A stretch of DNA of 64,000 nucleotides from Devosia sp. A8/3-2 (GTDB lineage Bacteria > Pseudomonadota > Alphaproteobacteria > Rhizobiales > Devosiaceae). The DNA lies in assembly GCA_025452255.1 (NCBI GenBank), contig CP104974.1:868001-932000 (forward strand). Direction: 5' to 3'. The translations under genes were made by a program, and so were the position numbers. Under the pieces are notes generated by a model, which was given only the letters and a program-made list of their open reading frames with translations, did no database searches and was not told the DNA's origin. Below, one piece after another: positions 30,890 through 41,557 of this stretch (its first letter is position 1; every line of letters begins with the position of its first letter).

Positions 30890-31851
30890 TACTTGTTCCT
30901 CTCATTGTCTTGCACTGCATCCTGCGCCTTTTGCAGCAGCATGATGGGGATGACGACCACGACCAGCATGGCGATGGCGACGGCTGCCGCGCGGGGCCAA
31001 TTGGTATTGGCGAAGAATTCGTCCCACAGCACCCGGCCGATCATCAGCGTTGATGGACCGCCCAGCAGCGAGGGGATGACGAACTCGCCGATGGCGGGGA
31101 TGAAGACCAGCATGGAGCCGGCAATAATGCCGGGCATGGAGAGGGGCAGGGTGATGGAGAGGAAAGTGCGAATGGGCCGCGCGCCAAGATCCGCCGAGGC
31201 CTCGAGCAGGGCGCCGTCGAGCTTCACCGAGGTTGGTATAGAGCGGCAGGATCATGAAGGGGAGGTAGGTGTAGACGATGCCGACATAGACGGCGAAATC
31301 GGTCTGCATCATCACCACGGGCGGGATGCCGAACAGGCCCAGAAATTGTTGATCACGCCATTGCCGCGCATGAAGCCGGTCAGCGCATAGACGCGCAGCA
31401 GGAACGAGGTCCAGAACGGCAGGATGACCAGCATGAGCAGGATATTGCGCCAGCGGTCGGGGGCGCGGGCAATGGCATAGGCCATGGGGTAGCCGATCAG
31501 CAGGGTGATCACGGTCGAGATGAAGGCGATCTTGATCGAGCTGAGATAGGCCGCGACATAGAGATTGTCGGTGAAGAGGCGCAGGTAATTGGACAGGTGC
31601 AGCGTGAGTTGCACCGTGCCTTCGTCGGTGGTGAGCAGGGGCGTGTAAGGCGGGCGGCCGAATTGCTTGACCGACAGGGAAATGCCGAACACGACCAGCA
31701 GCGGCACGAGAAAAACACGGTGAGCCAGATGGCGGGCGCGGCAATGACCAGCGCGCGGCCGGACAGGCCGATAGCTTTCAGGCCGCGCTCGAACAGCGTC
31801 CAGTGGACGGCGGCGGGGTGGCGGTGGGGCCTCGGTGTCGAAGCTAGACAT
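30889..31851 (-). CDS. potH: Polyamine ABC transporter permease (PotH/PotB-like), four frameshifts
   Basis: Starts MSSFDTEAPPPP, then out of frame until FFLVPLLVVFGISLS (compensating errors near 31820 and 31705; the hidden reading is AAVHWTLFERGLKAIGLSGR). It breaks at 31340 (CCAG for an expected CCAGG; true reading NNFLGLFGIPPVVMMQ) and at 31230 (CACCGAGG for CACCAGG; true reading LYTNLVKLDGALLEA). The EAA loop EASADLGARPIRTFLSITLP is intact. About 320 codons, six membrane helices. Confidence 0.87.
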
Positions 31852-31901
31852 GGGTTACTCCTGACACAGAAGACCGACCGCGTATGCGGGAGCTTGGGGG
31901 C

Positions 31902-33051
31902 TCATACCGTCAGCACCGAGCCGGAGCTGTCGCCCCGTGTGAGGTAGACTTCTTCATCCCGGGTGATGGAATCGGGATTGCCGCGCACCGTGTTGGTTTG
32001 GGTGACGCGCAGGCGTTTGCCGCTTTCGAGCAGGATTTGATAGACGCTCATATCGCCCAGATAGCCGATTTCCTCGACCATGCCCTTGGTGACATTGGCC
32101 TCAAAGGGGGCGTCGGGCTTTTCCCGACTGAGCTGGACCTTTTCGGGACGGATGGCCCACCACAGGATCTGGTCGGGGGCGCAATCGACGCCGTGGCCGA
32201 CATAGATATCGCAGCCCAATTCGGCCGAGCGGATGCGGACATGGCCGGGTTCGTCCTCTGTCACCACGCCCTCCACCATATTGACCGAGCCGATAAAGCC
32301 GGCGACGAATTTGGAATTGGGGAATTCATAGATATCGGTGGGCTCGCCGATCATGGCGATTTCGCCCTGGTTCATCACCCCGATGCGGGTGGCCGGGCTC
32401 ATGGCTTCTTCCTGATCGTGGGTGACCACGATGAAGGTGACGCCGAGCGTTTCCTGAATCTTGACCAGCTCGAACTGGGTTTCCTCGCGCAGCTTCTTGT
32501 CGAGCGCGCCGAGCGGTTCGTCGAGCAGCAGCAGTTTTGGTCTTTTGGCGAGGGCGCGGGCGAGGGCCACGCGCTGGCGCTGGCCGCCCGAGAGCTGGTG
32601 CGGCTTGCGCTTGCCATAATCCTGCAGCTTGACCGGTGGTCAGCAGCTCGGCGACGCGGTCGGCGATTTCGGTGGGCGGCAGGTGGTCGCGTTTGAGGCC
32701 GTAGGCAATGTTCTGTTCCACATTCATATGCGGGAACAAAGCATAGGACTGGAACATCATATTGATGGGGCGATTATAGGGGGCGACGCTGGTCATGTCC
32801 TGACCGTCGATCTCGATGGTGCCCGAGGTGGGTTCCTCGAAGCCGGCCAGCATGCGCAATAGGGTCGATTTGCCCGAGCCCGAACCGCCGAGCAGGCAGA
32901 AGAGTTCGGATTTGTAGATGTCGAGCGACACGTCGGACACAGCGGCGACGTCGCCGAATTTCTTGGTGACGTTCTTGATGCGCACGAAGGGTTTTGCGCT
33001 GGGGTCGCGCCACGGACGCGTATCGATAGCCAATTGGGGCTTTTTAGCCAT
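31902..33051 (-). CDS. potG: Polyamine ABC transporter ATP-binding protein, one frameshift
   Basis: About 383 codons from ATG 33051 (AGGGA upstream). Walker [18 protein letters not shown]-loop [14 protein letters not shown]. The frame breaks near 32635 (ACCGGTGG where ACCAGGG is expected) just before the signature [19 protein letters not shown]; then Walker [18 protein letters not shown], switch VTHDQEEA and a C-terminal TOBE-like domain. [10 protein letters not shown] has Pro for the usual Leu. It is preceded by a terminator and repeat after potF. Confidence 0.9.
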
Positions 33052-33079
33052 GTCGGTCCCTAGCAATCCTATCAGCAGA

Positions 33080-33160
33080 CCTCATCCTGAGCCCGTCGAA
33101 GGACGAGGTCGTGACTGGATGGTGCCACGCCCTCGTGGTTCGACAGGCTCACCATGAGGG
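33080..33160. repeat. Intergenic palindromic repeat pair (second REP-like family)
   Basis: A 29-base hairpin unit (33080-33108, CCTCATCCTGAG... GGACGAGG) and an inverted variant (33130-33160, CCCTCGTGG...CCATGAGGG) separated by 21 bases. Units of this type, built around GAGCCTGTCGAA, are common between alphaproteobacterial genes. Confidence 0.7.
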
Positions 33161-33182
33161 CTGCTTGGTGGGCCAAAGGTGG

Positions 33183-33206
33183 AAGGGGCGGCTGGTGCCG
33201 CCCCTT
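33183..33206 (-). terminator. Hairpin after potF
   Basis: AAGGGGCGGC-TGGT-GCCGCCCCTT, a perfect 10-bp stem six bases past the corrected potF stop. The T-tract is weak, so it may be an attenuator or mRNA-stabilising element that favours the binding protein over the rest of the operon. Confidence 0.65.
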
Positions 33207-33211
33207 GGTTG

Positions 33212-34302
33212 TTACTGGCCGGTTTTGATGCGGGTCCAGTGCGGGTCAAGGTCTCTTCGAAATCAGGGCTATGCGCCTTCATCACGAATGCCTTGGCGAT
33301 GGTTTCGGCGGGCGGGTAGATGCCGGGATTGTTCTTGACGTCTTCGTCGACGAACTCGGTCGCCTTGAGGTTCGGGTTGGCATAGAAAACGTAATTGGTG
33401 ATGGCCGCCACGACACGGGGTTCAAGGATATAATTGATGAACTTGTGGGCGTTGTCCGGATGCGGCGCGTCAGCCGGGATGGCGAGGAAATCGAACAGGG
33501 TCGCAGCGCCTTCCTTGGGGATGACATAGGCGATCTCGGTGGGTGTGCTGGCATTGGCGCCGGCGTCGATCGACTGGAAGATGTCGCCCGAATAGCCCAG
33601 CGCCACGCAGGTTTCGCCATTGCCCAGATCGTCGATATATTGGGACGAGTGGAAGTAGCGGATAAAGGGCTTGATCGAAGTCAGCAGCGCTTCGGCCTTG
33701 GCCAGATCGTCTCGGCTTTCCGAATTGGGATCAAGACCCAGATAGTTGAGCGCGATACCGGTGACTTCGGACGGGCTATCGAGCAGGCTGATGCCGCAGG
33801 CGGCGAGCTTTTCGGCATATTCGGGCTTGAAGATCAGGTCCCAGCTGTCGGTGGGGGCGTCGGCGCCCGAGATTTCGGTGACCTTGGCGACATTATAGCC
33901 ATAGCCGATCGTGTTGATCATATAGGGCACAGCATGGGCATTGTCGGGATCCCGGCTGGCGGCGGTCGCCATCACGGCAGGGTCCAGATTGCTCAGATTG
34001 GGGAGCTTGGACTTATCCAGCTCAAGGATCAGACCAGCCCGGATCTGGCGCTCGAGGAAATTGCCCGAGGGGACCACGATGTCATAGCCCGAATTGCCCG
34101 CGAGCAGCTTGGCATCGACGATCTCGTTATTGTCGTAGACGTCGTAATTCACCTTGATGCCGGTTTCGGCTTCAAAATTGGCGATCGTGTCTTCGGCAAT
34201 GTAATCGGACCAATTGTAGACGTTGAGAACGGCTTCTTCCCGGGCCGGGGCCGGGGAAGCCACCATGAGTGCCCCCAAGGCAAGTGCGAGCGTCTTGTTC
34301 AT
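33212..34302 (-). CDS. potF: Polyamine-binding periplasmic protein (PotF-like), one frameshift
   Basis: About 364 codons. Signal peptide MNKTLALALGALMVASPAPA, probably truly ending ALA-Q (two CCWGG-type substitutions), then VLNVYNWSDYIAEDTIANFE, the PotD/PotF opening. ACGISLLDSPSEV and DDLGNGETCVALGYSGD are family segments. Near 33238 a lost base (CCAG for CCAGG) hides the true end, RTWTRIKTGQ with stop at 33212; as read the frame runs on through the terminator and repeat to 33082. Gene order binding protein-ATPase-permease-permease matches potFGHI. Confidence 0.9.
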
Positions 34303-34762
34303 CTGCGGTGAGCTCCTGTTTTTGGTCTGTTTGGTTTTGCCGGGCTGGAGCGCGGCAATCTTTTGTCACGCCCAGGGCGTGGACGCAGCCGCATGGGGCC
34401 ACGTGGGGATTAGCTGCGCGGGCTCATCTGGGAGACCCCGATGCGCAAACGCAAAACGGAACGGGATATATGCGGAAAGAGCGCTCGAAAGCGCTGATGG
34501 TCTTCGCTTTGCTGGGCCCGGAGCAGGGCGCGTATCGATCGGCGCCGGTGGCGCAATCAACAATGAGCGTCTGCAGCGAAGTGCCCTTTCCCGCTGGATT
34601 TGTGAGGGCAACCTAGAGCCAAATTAGAGGAGCGACAAGCGGTTTTGCCCCCTCTTTCCGCGTTGTTTTGCCGGGGGTTGACGCCTTGATGTCCGACAGC
34701 GCACAACCCCGGGCAACAGGCGCCTGCAGGCGGCGCAGATCGACGCGTTACGGAGGCCGCTC
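34303..34762. other. Divergent intergenic region between potF and psuG
   Basis: 460 bases carrying the promoters of two divergent units. Overlapping open frames here have no recognisable content. No tRNA, riboswitch or clear operator was found. Confidence 0.5.
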
Positions 34763-35706
<944 letters not shown>

Positions 35707-35710
<4 letters not shown>

Positions 35711-36591
35711 GTGCAAAAGTCCTCGTCGTCGGGGATGTGATGACCGACATCATCGTGGTGCCCGAAGGCCCGATCGTCAAAGGATCGGACCGGCGGGCGC
35801 AGGTGCGCCATCGGCCCGGTGGGTCGGGGGCCAATCAGGCAGTGTGGCTGGGCGCCATGGGCGCCGATGTGGTGTTTGCCGCGCGGGTCGGGGCGGATGA
35901 TCTTGCCCGGCATGCGGACTATTTTCGCGGCCGGGGCGTCAAGCCCATGCTGGCGGCGGATGCGGATTTGCCTTCGGGCGTGCTGGTGACCATTGTCGAT
36001 CCGGATGGGGAGCGCAGTTTCCTTACCGATCGCGGGGCCAATCTCAATCTGTCGACTGACGACCTGCCGGCTACGCTGCTCGATGGCGTCGGCATGGTGA
36101 TGGTGTCGGGCTATAGCTTTTTTGCCGAGCAACCACGGCTGGCGGTGCAGAGCCTCTTGGCCCAAGCCAAGGCGCAGGGGATTGCGGTGGCGATCGATCC
36201 GGCCTCGGAAGGGTTTCTGGCCGAGGTGGGCGTCGAGCGGTTTGTCGATTGGACCCGTGGCGCCGATTGGTTGTTTGCCAATGAGGATGAGGCCGAGGCG
36301 CTGTGTGGAGCGGTTGGGTTTGAGGCCTGTGTGGTGGCGCTGGGCGCGCATTATGAGCGGGTCGTGATCAAGCGCGGGCGGCATGGGGCGGCTTTGGGCG
36401 GGCGCAACGGGGTGGAACTAACACTGCCGGCGCTGGTGGTCGAGATGGTGGATTCGACGGGGGCGGGGGACGCCTTTGCGGCCGGCTTCGTGGCAGCGCT
36501 GCTGGCGGGGGATGACACGGCGAGCGCCTTGGGCAAAGCTATCGCGTCAGGGGCCAAAGCGGTGCAGTCGATTGGCGGCCAGCCGAGCTAG
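35707..36591 (+). CDS. psuK: PfkB-family carbohydrate kinase, probable pseudouridine kinase
   Basis: 294 residues. PfkB opening VLVVGDVMTDIIVVPEGPI, first signature RHRPGGSGANQAVWLGAMG, second signature MVDSTGAGDAFAAGFVAALL with catalytic Asp. ATGA overlap with psuG, so the pair forms the usual two-step pseudouridine salvage route (kinase then glycosidase). No pseudouridine transporter gene is adjacent. Confidence 0.9.
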
Positions 36592-36686
36592 TATAACCGC
36601 CTTGTTTGGGTCGCAATCGGCATGGCAAAACTGTGCATGAGCGCGCCGGGAATTGGCGGCTTGAGGGATTTGAGGAGCGAAGTTTG

Positions 36687-37187
36687 ATGAAGCGGTTTCT
36701 GATCGGGGCGAGCCTTGTGGGCATGCTGGCGGCGACGCCGGCGCTGGCCGATGGCAAGATCTATGTGCAATTGCCCGATCTGTCGGGGATTACCGGCACG
36801 GAGGCAGAGCAATTCCTGCACCAGTCGTACTGGCCAATATCGTATCGTCCAATTGCGTGGGCTATGAAGTGAGCGAAGAGGATTGGTCGCTGCTGACCGA
36901 TTCCGCCGATATTCTGAGCCATCAGATGGGGCTGACCACCGACGAGTATGTCGAGACCTACGAGACCCCGGCTTTTAAGGCGCTGGATGAAGCGGGCACC
37001 TGCGAGACCGAGGGGCCCAGTGTGGAGCCGATTCTGGAGCGGCTGGTCGAGCTGGGCGGCTCGCGCGAGGCGCTGCCGGATCAGGAGGCCGCCTATATCG
37101 AATGGCGCGCTGCAGGATTATTGGGATGCGGGCGGGACCGGCATGCCACCGGCTGCTGAGTCCACCGGCAAAAGCAAAACCAAATGA
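36687..37187 (+). CDS. Secreted hypothetical protein, two frameshifts
   Basis: About 167 codons. Start ATG 36687 with a good TTGAGGAGCG region upstream; signal peptide MKRFLIGASLVGMLAATPALA. The frame is lost at 36824 (CCAGTC where CCAGGTC is expected; true reading LHQVVLANIVSSNCVGYEVS) and restored near 37108 with an extra base. Two Cys (NCVGYE, GTCETE) could form a disulphide. Ends PPAAESTGKSKTK. No family recognised. Its stop overlaps the next start. Confidence 0.72.
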
Positions 37188-37546
37188 GTTTTATCGCCCC
37201 CATTCTCGTCGCGCTGGTGGCGCTGATCCATATCTACATTCTCGTGCTTGAAATGTTTTTGTGGACCAGCGCGCAGGGCCGCAAGGCCTTTGGCACCACA
37301 GCGGAGTTTGCGGGGCAGACCAAGGTGCTCGCGGCCAATCAGGGGCTTTATAATGGGTTCCCGGCCGCGGGGCTGATCTGGGGGCTGCTGCAGCCCGAGC
37401 CGGGTTTCGGCTGGCAAATCCAGCTGTTCTTTTTGGCCTGTGTGGCGGTGGCCGGGCTCTATGGCGCGGCGAGCGTGGGCCCCAAGATTTTGCTGGTGCA
37501 GACCGTGCCGGCAGTGCTGGCCATCCCGGCGGTGATCTTTTTGTGA
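37184..37546 (+). CDS. DUF1304 family membrane protein
   Basis: 120 residues with four membrane helices; MSFIAPILVALVALIHIYI, LEMFLWTSAQGRKAFG and AANQGLYNGFPAAGLIWG are typical of DUF1304. The ATG overlaps the preceding stop, so it is translationally coupled. Function unknown in the family. Confidence 0.9.
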   Translation: MSFIAPILVALVALIHIYILVLEMFLWTSAQGRKAFGTTAEFAGQTKVLAANQGLYNGFPAAGLIWGLLQPEPGFGWQIQLFFLACVAVAGLYGAASVGPKILLVQTVPAVLAIPAVIFL

Positions 37547-37746
37547 GGCCGGGACTGGAAGAGATCGCGGCGACGGTGCGGCGCATGGAAGAGCGCTATG
37601 CTGGTTCCGCACTCTTTCCGGCCTATCGGGTGCTGTGCCAGCGGTTTGAGGCCGATCTGGCCGAGCCGCGTGATCTGGTACTGGCGAAATCGGCGGCGCT
37701 GATGCTGATCAGGCAGGTGGATGGCATTGAGGCAGATCGCCCCTGA
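37543..37746 (+). CDS. Small hypothetical protein
   Basis: 67 residues from a GTG overlapping the DUF1304 stop (GTGA). Predicted helical (LEEIAATVRRMEERY, YRVLCQRFEADL); no family recognised. Coupling to the upstream gene supports its being real. Confidence 0.6.
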   Translation: MRPGLEEIAATVRRMEERYAGSALFPAYRVLCQRFEADLAEPRDLVLAKSAALMLIRQVDGIEADRP

Positions 37747-37824
37747 TGCACCGGGGTGACATGGTGGGGAAGCCATGATCTGAATGCTCCACGTTGATTT
37801 AAACATTGCTGGACTGGATTTTTG

Positions 37825-38567
37825 ATGGCTTCCGAATTGACTGACTTGCTGCTTGCCGCCCGCCGTTCCGGCGTGCCGGTGGATCCGCTGGACCCGGCGC
37901 TGGTGCCGGGCAGTGCCGAGGCGGCCTATGCGGTGCAGAATGAAATCGTTGCGGCGCTCGGCCCGGTCGGGGCGTGGAAAGTGACGCCCAAGCTGGTTGA
38001 TGGGGCATGCTTTGCCGCGCCGATCCTGCTATCGGGCGTTTATCCGTCGGGGGCGACGCTCAAGGCGGCCGACCTGCGGGGGATTGGCATCGAGGTCGAG
38101 GTGGCGGTGACCATCGGCCAGATTTGCCGGGCAAGCCGGGCGGCTATACTCCCGAAGATATCAAGGCGGCGCTGGCCAGCATTCACATTGCCATCGAAGT
38201 GCTGGCGACCCGCTACAAGGACCGCAAGGCGGTGCCGCAATTGGCGGGCATTGCCGATCTGCAGAGCAGCGGCGCAGTGATCGTTGGCCCGCCGGTACCG
38301 GCTTCGAACCTGCCCGAATTTGGCCAGCAGGCCATGGCGCTGTCCTATGACGGGGCCGAGATCAAGACCACGGCGGGCAATGCCGATACGGCCAATGTTC
38401 TGGCCTCGCTCGTCTGGCTGGCCGACCATGCGGCAGCGCGCGGGCTGCCGCTGACGGCAGGAACAGTGGTGATTACCGGGGCGCGGATCGGGCCGGCCGA
38501 TGTTTCGGCCAAGCTGGTCAGCGCCGAGGCGCCGGGCCCGGGCCGGGTGTCGTTCAATCTGGTCTAG
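37825..38567 (+). CDS. 2-keto-4-pentenoate hydratase-like protein (FAH fold), one frameshift
   Basis: About 248 codons from ATG 37825. N-terminal helical part (AAYAVQNEIVAALG), then GAWKVTPKLV and GIEVEVAVTIGQ. The frame is lost at 38120 (CCAGAT for CCAGGAT) and continues DLPGKPGGYTPEDIKAALASIHIAIEV to GPGRVSFNLV. Domain order matches hydratases/decarboxylases of meta-cleavage pathways. It faces a GntR regulator convergently. Confidence 0.87.
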
Positions 38568-39346
38568 CGCGTTTGCAGCCGTTCGGCGGCGCGGGTGAAG
38601 CCTTCGGTGATCACCGCTTTCATGGCGTCGCGAGCCTCTTGCGGCGCGCCAGCGGCGATGGCCCGGGCAATGCGGCGATGCGAGCGGACGGCGGCTTCCA
38701 AAGCGCCGGGCACCATGATGGGCGAGCTGATGGTGAAGGAGGCGGTGAGCGCCAACTCCACCAAAGCTGAGATCGAGGCCATGAAGGGATTGGCCGAGAC
38801 CAGCGCCACGGCGCGGTGGAATTGCAGGTCGTAGCGGGCAAATTCCTCGGGCGTTTCGGCCGTGCCCATCTGGTCGGCCAGATCGAGCAGCTCCTGCGCT
38901 CGGGCCGGGCTGCGCCGTTCGGCGGCCAAAGCGGCCGCCTCGATTTCGATGCCGATGCGCACTTCGGAGAGGCTGCGCAAAAACGTGACATCGGGGCCCA
39001 GCTCGAAATGCCGAGCCAGCACGTCGCTATCGAACAGGTTCCAGCGGCCGCGCGGCAGCACGCGGGTGCCGATGCGGGCGCGGGCCTCGATCATGCCCTT
39101 GGCGGCAAGGCTTTTGAGCGCTTCGCGCAGCACGGTGCGTGAGACGCCGAATTCGGCCAGCAATTCGCTATCGGCGGGCAGGATGGAGCCTTCGGCATAG
39201 CGGGCAGAGACGATGGCCGTGCCCAGCCGCCACATCACATCGGAATGCAGATTGCGCGAGGGCCGGCGGCCGGACAAAGCCGCGATCAATCTGCCCGAAT
39301 GCCGCGCCACGCTTGCATTGCTGTCTTTCACCCGAAAGGTCTCCAA
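38564..39346 (-). CDS. FadR-subfamily GntR transcriptional regulator
   Basis: 260 residues. Winged helix at about 35-105 (LPADSELLAEFGVSRTVLREALKSLAAKGMIEAR) and FCD effector domain from about 115 (LSEVRIGIEIEAAALAAER, FHRAVALVSANPF, HRRIARAIAAGAPQEA), with the metal/ligand-binding Asp-His set. Typically represses sugar-acid or organic-acid catabolism. Targets could include the neighbouring hydratase or peptidase genes. Confidence 0.92.
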   Translation of the reverse strand: METFRVKDSNASVARHSGRLIAALSGRRPSRNLHSDVMWRLGTAIVSARYAEGSILPADSELLAEFGVSRTVLREALKSLAAKGMIEARARIGTRVLPRGRWNLFDSDVLARHFELGPDVTFLRSLSEVRIGIEIEAAALAAERRSPARAQELLDLADQMGTAETPEEFARYDLQFHRAVALVSANPFMASISALVELALTASFTISSPIMVPGALEAAVRSHRRIARAIAAGAPQEARDAMKAVITEGFTRAAERLQTR

Positions 39347-39483
39347 GACCCGTTCCGGGCCAGGGAGGCCAAACTAGTCGCGGCGCATTAGTAGTACAAT
39401 AGCAGCAGCGGCGATGAGGGTGGACAGAAGCGGGGCGGCTGCGCCATGGTCGCGCCCGAATCTTTTCGATCGGGATATTTGCC

Positions 39484-40880
39484 ATGACCTCTGCCGCCAG
39501 CCTCGAAGCCGTTCTTGCCCGGTGGATGCCGGGCTCGATGCGAGCCCGGAACGGCTCAAGGCGCTGCTGCGCATCAAGTCCATTTCCACCGACCCGGCCT
39601 TTGCCGCGGAGTGCCAGCGGGCTGCCGACTGGATCGTGGGGGAATTGAGTGGGCTGGGGTTTGACGCGGCTGCGCGGCCGACGCCGGGCCACCCGGTGGT
39701 GGTGGCGCATGGGCCGGAAACGGGGGCCCGCATGTGCTGTTTTACGCCCATTATGATGTGCAGCCGGTCGATCCGCTCAACCTGTGGCATACCGATCCGT
39801 TCGAGCCGGTGCTGAAGGAAGATGGCCGAGGGCGTACGATCATCGTGGCGCGCGGCGCTTCGGACGACAAGGGCCAGATGATGACCTTTATCGAAGCCTG
39901 CCGCGCCCGGAAGGCAGTGACAGGCAGCCTGCCGGTCAAGGTCTCGCTGATGCTGGAGGGCGAAGAAGAAAGCGGTGGCAAGAACCTGCCGCCCTTCATG
40001 GAAGCCAACAAAGCCGAGCTGGGCGCGGCCGATATTGCGCTGGTCTGCGACACCGATATGTGGGACCGCCAGACGCCCTCGATCACCACCATGCTGCGTG
40101 GCACGGTGGCCGACGAGGTGGAAATCACCTGCGCCAACAAGGATCTGCATTCGGGCATGTTCGGCAATGCGGCGCGCAATCCCAATCAGGTGCTGGCCGA
40201 AATTATCGCGAGCCTCCGTGCCCCCGATGGCAGCGTAACGCTACCGGGCTTTTATGACGACGTGGCCGAGATTTCCCCGGCGCTGCGGGCGCAGTGGGAT
40301 GGGCTGGGCTTTGACGAAAAGGCGTTTCTGGGCGAGGCGGGACTGTCGCTCAAGGCGGGCGAACAAAACCGCAGCGTGCTCGAAATGCTGTGGTCGCGGC
40401 CGACCTGCGAAATCAATGGCATGATCGGGGGTATACCGGGGATGGCTTCAAGACCGTCATCCCCGCCAAGGCCAGCGCCAAAATTTCGTTCCGCTCGGTT
40501 TCGGGCATGGACCCGGCCAAAATCCGTGCCGCCTTCCGCAAGCATGTGGAAGAGCGCGTGCCCGCCGATTGCTCGGTCAAATTCACCCCCACGGCGGCTC
40601 GCCCGCCATCACCGTGCCGGCAGATGGCAAATACTTGCAGCAGGCGCTGACGGCCCTGTCGGGCGAATGGGACAAGCCCGCAGTGATCACCGGCTCCGGC
40701 GGCTCGATCCCGGTGGCCGGCGATTTCAAGAAGATTCTGGGGCTCGACACCCTGCTCATCGGCTTCGCCCATGTGGACGACGCGATCCATTCGCCGAACG
40801 AGAAATATGATCTGGAGAGTTTTCAGCGCAGGATTCGGGCCCGGGTGCGGGTGCTGGCCGGATTTGCGGCGGGGAAGTAG
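39484..40880 (+). CDS. M20-family metallopeptidase (dipeptidase), four frameshifts
   Basis: About 466 codons. Start ATG 39484. Breaks near 39520 (CCGGTGG, expected CCAGGTGG or CCGGGTGG), 39728 (G-run), 40430 and 40592 (each one base lost). Corrected reading has metal ligands HYDVQPVDPLNLW, ASDDKGQMMT, EGEEESGG, a dimerisation domain, and GGSPAITVPADGKYL. CRARKAVTGSLPVKV has Arg where family members have Trp (CRAWKA). Hydrolyses dipeptides or N-acyl amino acids. Confidence 0.88.
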
Positions 40881-40945
40881 GGGGCGAGCTGCCAGCGCGT
40901 TGCCGGCAGCTTGCAGTGGTGGCGGCGCCGGCCCGGGGACTGTCG

Positions 40946-41431
40946 CTAATCCAGCAAAACGACGGCTTCCACTTCAAAGAGCATTGCATCAATGGCAAGC
41001 TTGGGAACCGGCACCAGCGTCTGTGCCGGCAATGCCTCGCCGAACATGGTCTTGACGGTCCGGGTCAGCACCTCGAGCTTGGACATGTCGTGGTCGACCA
41101 CGTAGATCGTGAGTTTGGCGACTCGGTCGGGTTTGGCGCCGAGGCCGTCAAGGGCGGTGCGCAGATTGGCATAGGCCTGCTCGACCCGGATGGCGAAATC
41201 GGCCGATAGCTCGCCCCTGTCGTCCCGGCCACCTTGGCCCGAGATATAGGCCAGCCGGGCGTTGGCGGGCACGATCACGGCCGTGCTGTAGCCATTGGGC
41301 GATGGATTGTAGAGATTTGGTGGGTTGACGATGGTCAGCTTGCGCGCGGCTTCATCCGCGCTTGCAGCGGAAATTCCCGTGGTCACGGTGACTATCCCTC
41401 CGATTAAAAGACGCGTGATTGCGTTTGACAT
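40946..41431 (-). CDS. Exported RidA-family (YjgF/UK114) protein
   Basis: 161 residues from ATG 41431. A probable signal peptide (MSNAITRLLIGGIVTVTTG...SAASA) precedes a complete RidA fold: YNPSPNGYSTAVIVPANARLAYISGQGG, YANLRTALDGLGAKPDRVAKLTIYV, PAQTLVPVPKLAIDAMLFEVEAV. Cytosolic RidA hydrolyses enamines/imines; exported members are less understood. Divergent from a TetR gene across two palindromic operators. Confidence 0.88.
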   Translation of the reverse strand: MSNAITRLLIGGIVTVTTGISAASADEAARKLTIVNPPNLYNPSPNGYSTAVIVPANARLAYISGQGGRDDRGELSADFAIRVEQAYANLRTALDGLGAKPDRVAKLTIYVVDHDMSKLEVLTRTVKTMFGEALPAQTLVPVPKLAIDAMLFEVEAVVLLD

Positions 41432-41449
41432 GGTGTTCTCTTGGCTCGC

Positions 41450-41490
41450 CTCGTACACTGTACGAGCAAGCTACATCGTACAATGTACGA
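41450..41490. promoter_or_regulatory. Two tandem palindromic operators in divergent promoter
   Basis: CTCGTACaCTGTACGAG (41450-41466) and TCGTACaATGTACGA (41476-41490), centres 25 bases apart, between the RidA-like gene and the TetR gene. Near-identical GTAC-N-GTAC half-sites make a convincing TetR-type double operator controlling both genes. Confidence 0.75.
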
Positions 41491-41557
41491 GTCAATGGCA
41501 AGGATCGACATTCGACCCATTGCCGAGCAAAATCGACGCCGACCAATGAGGAAGCAG

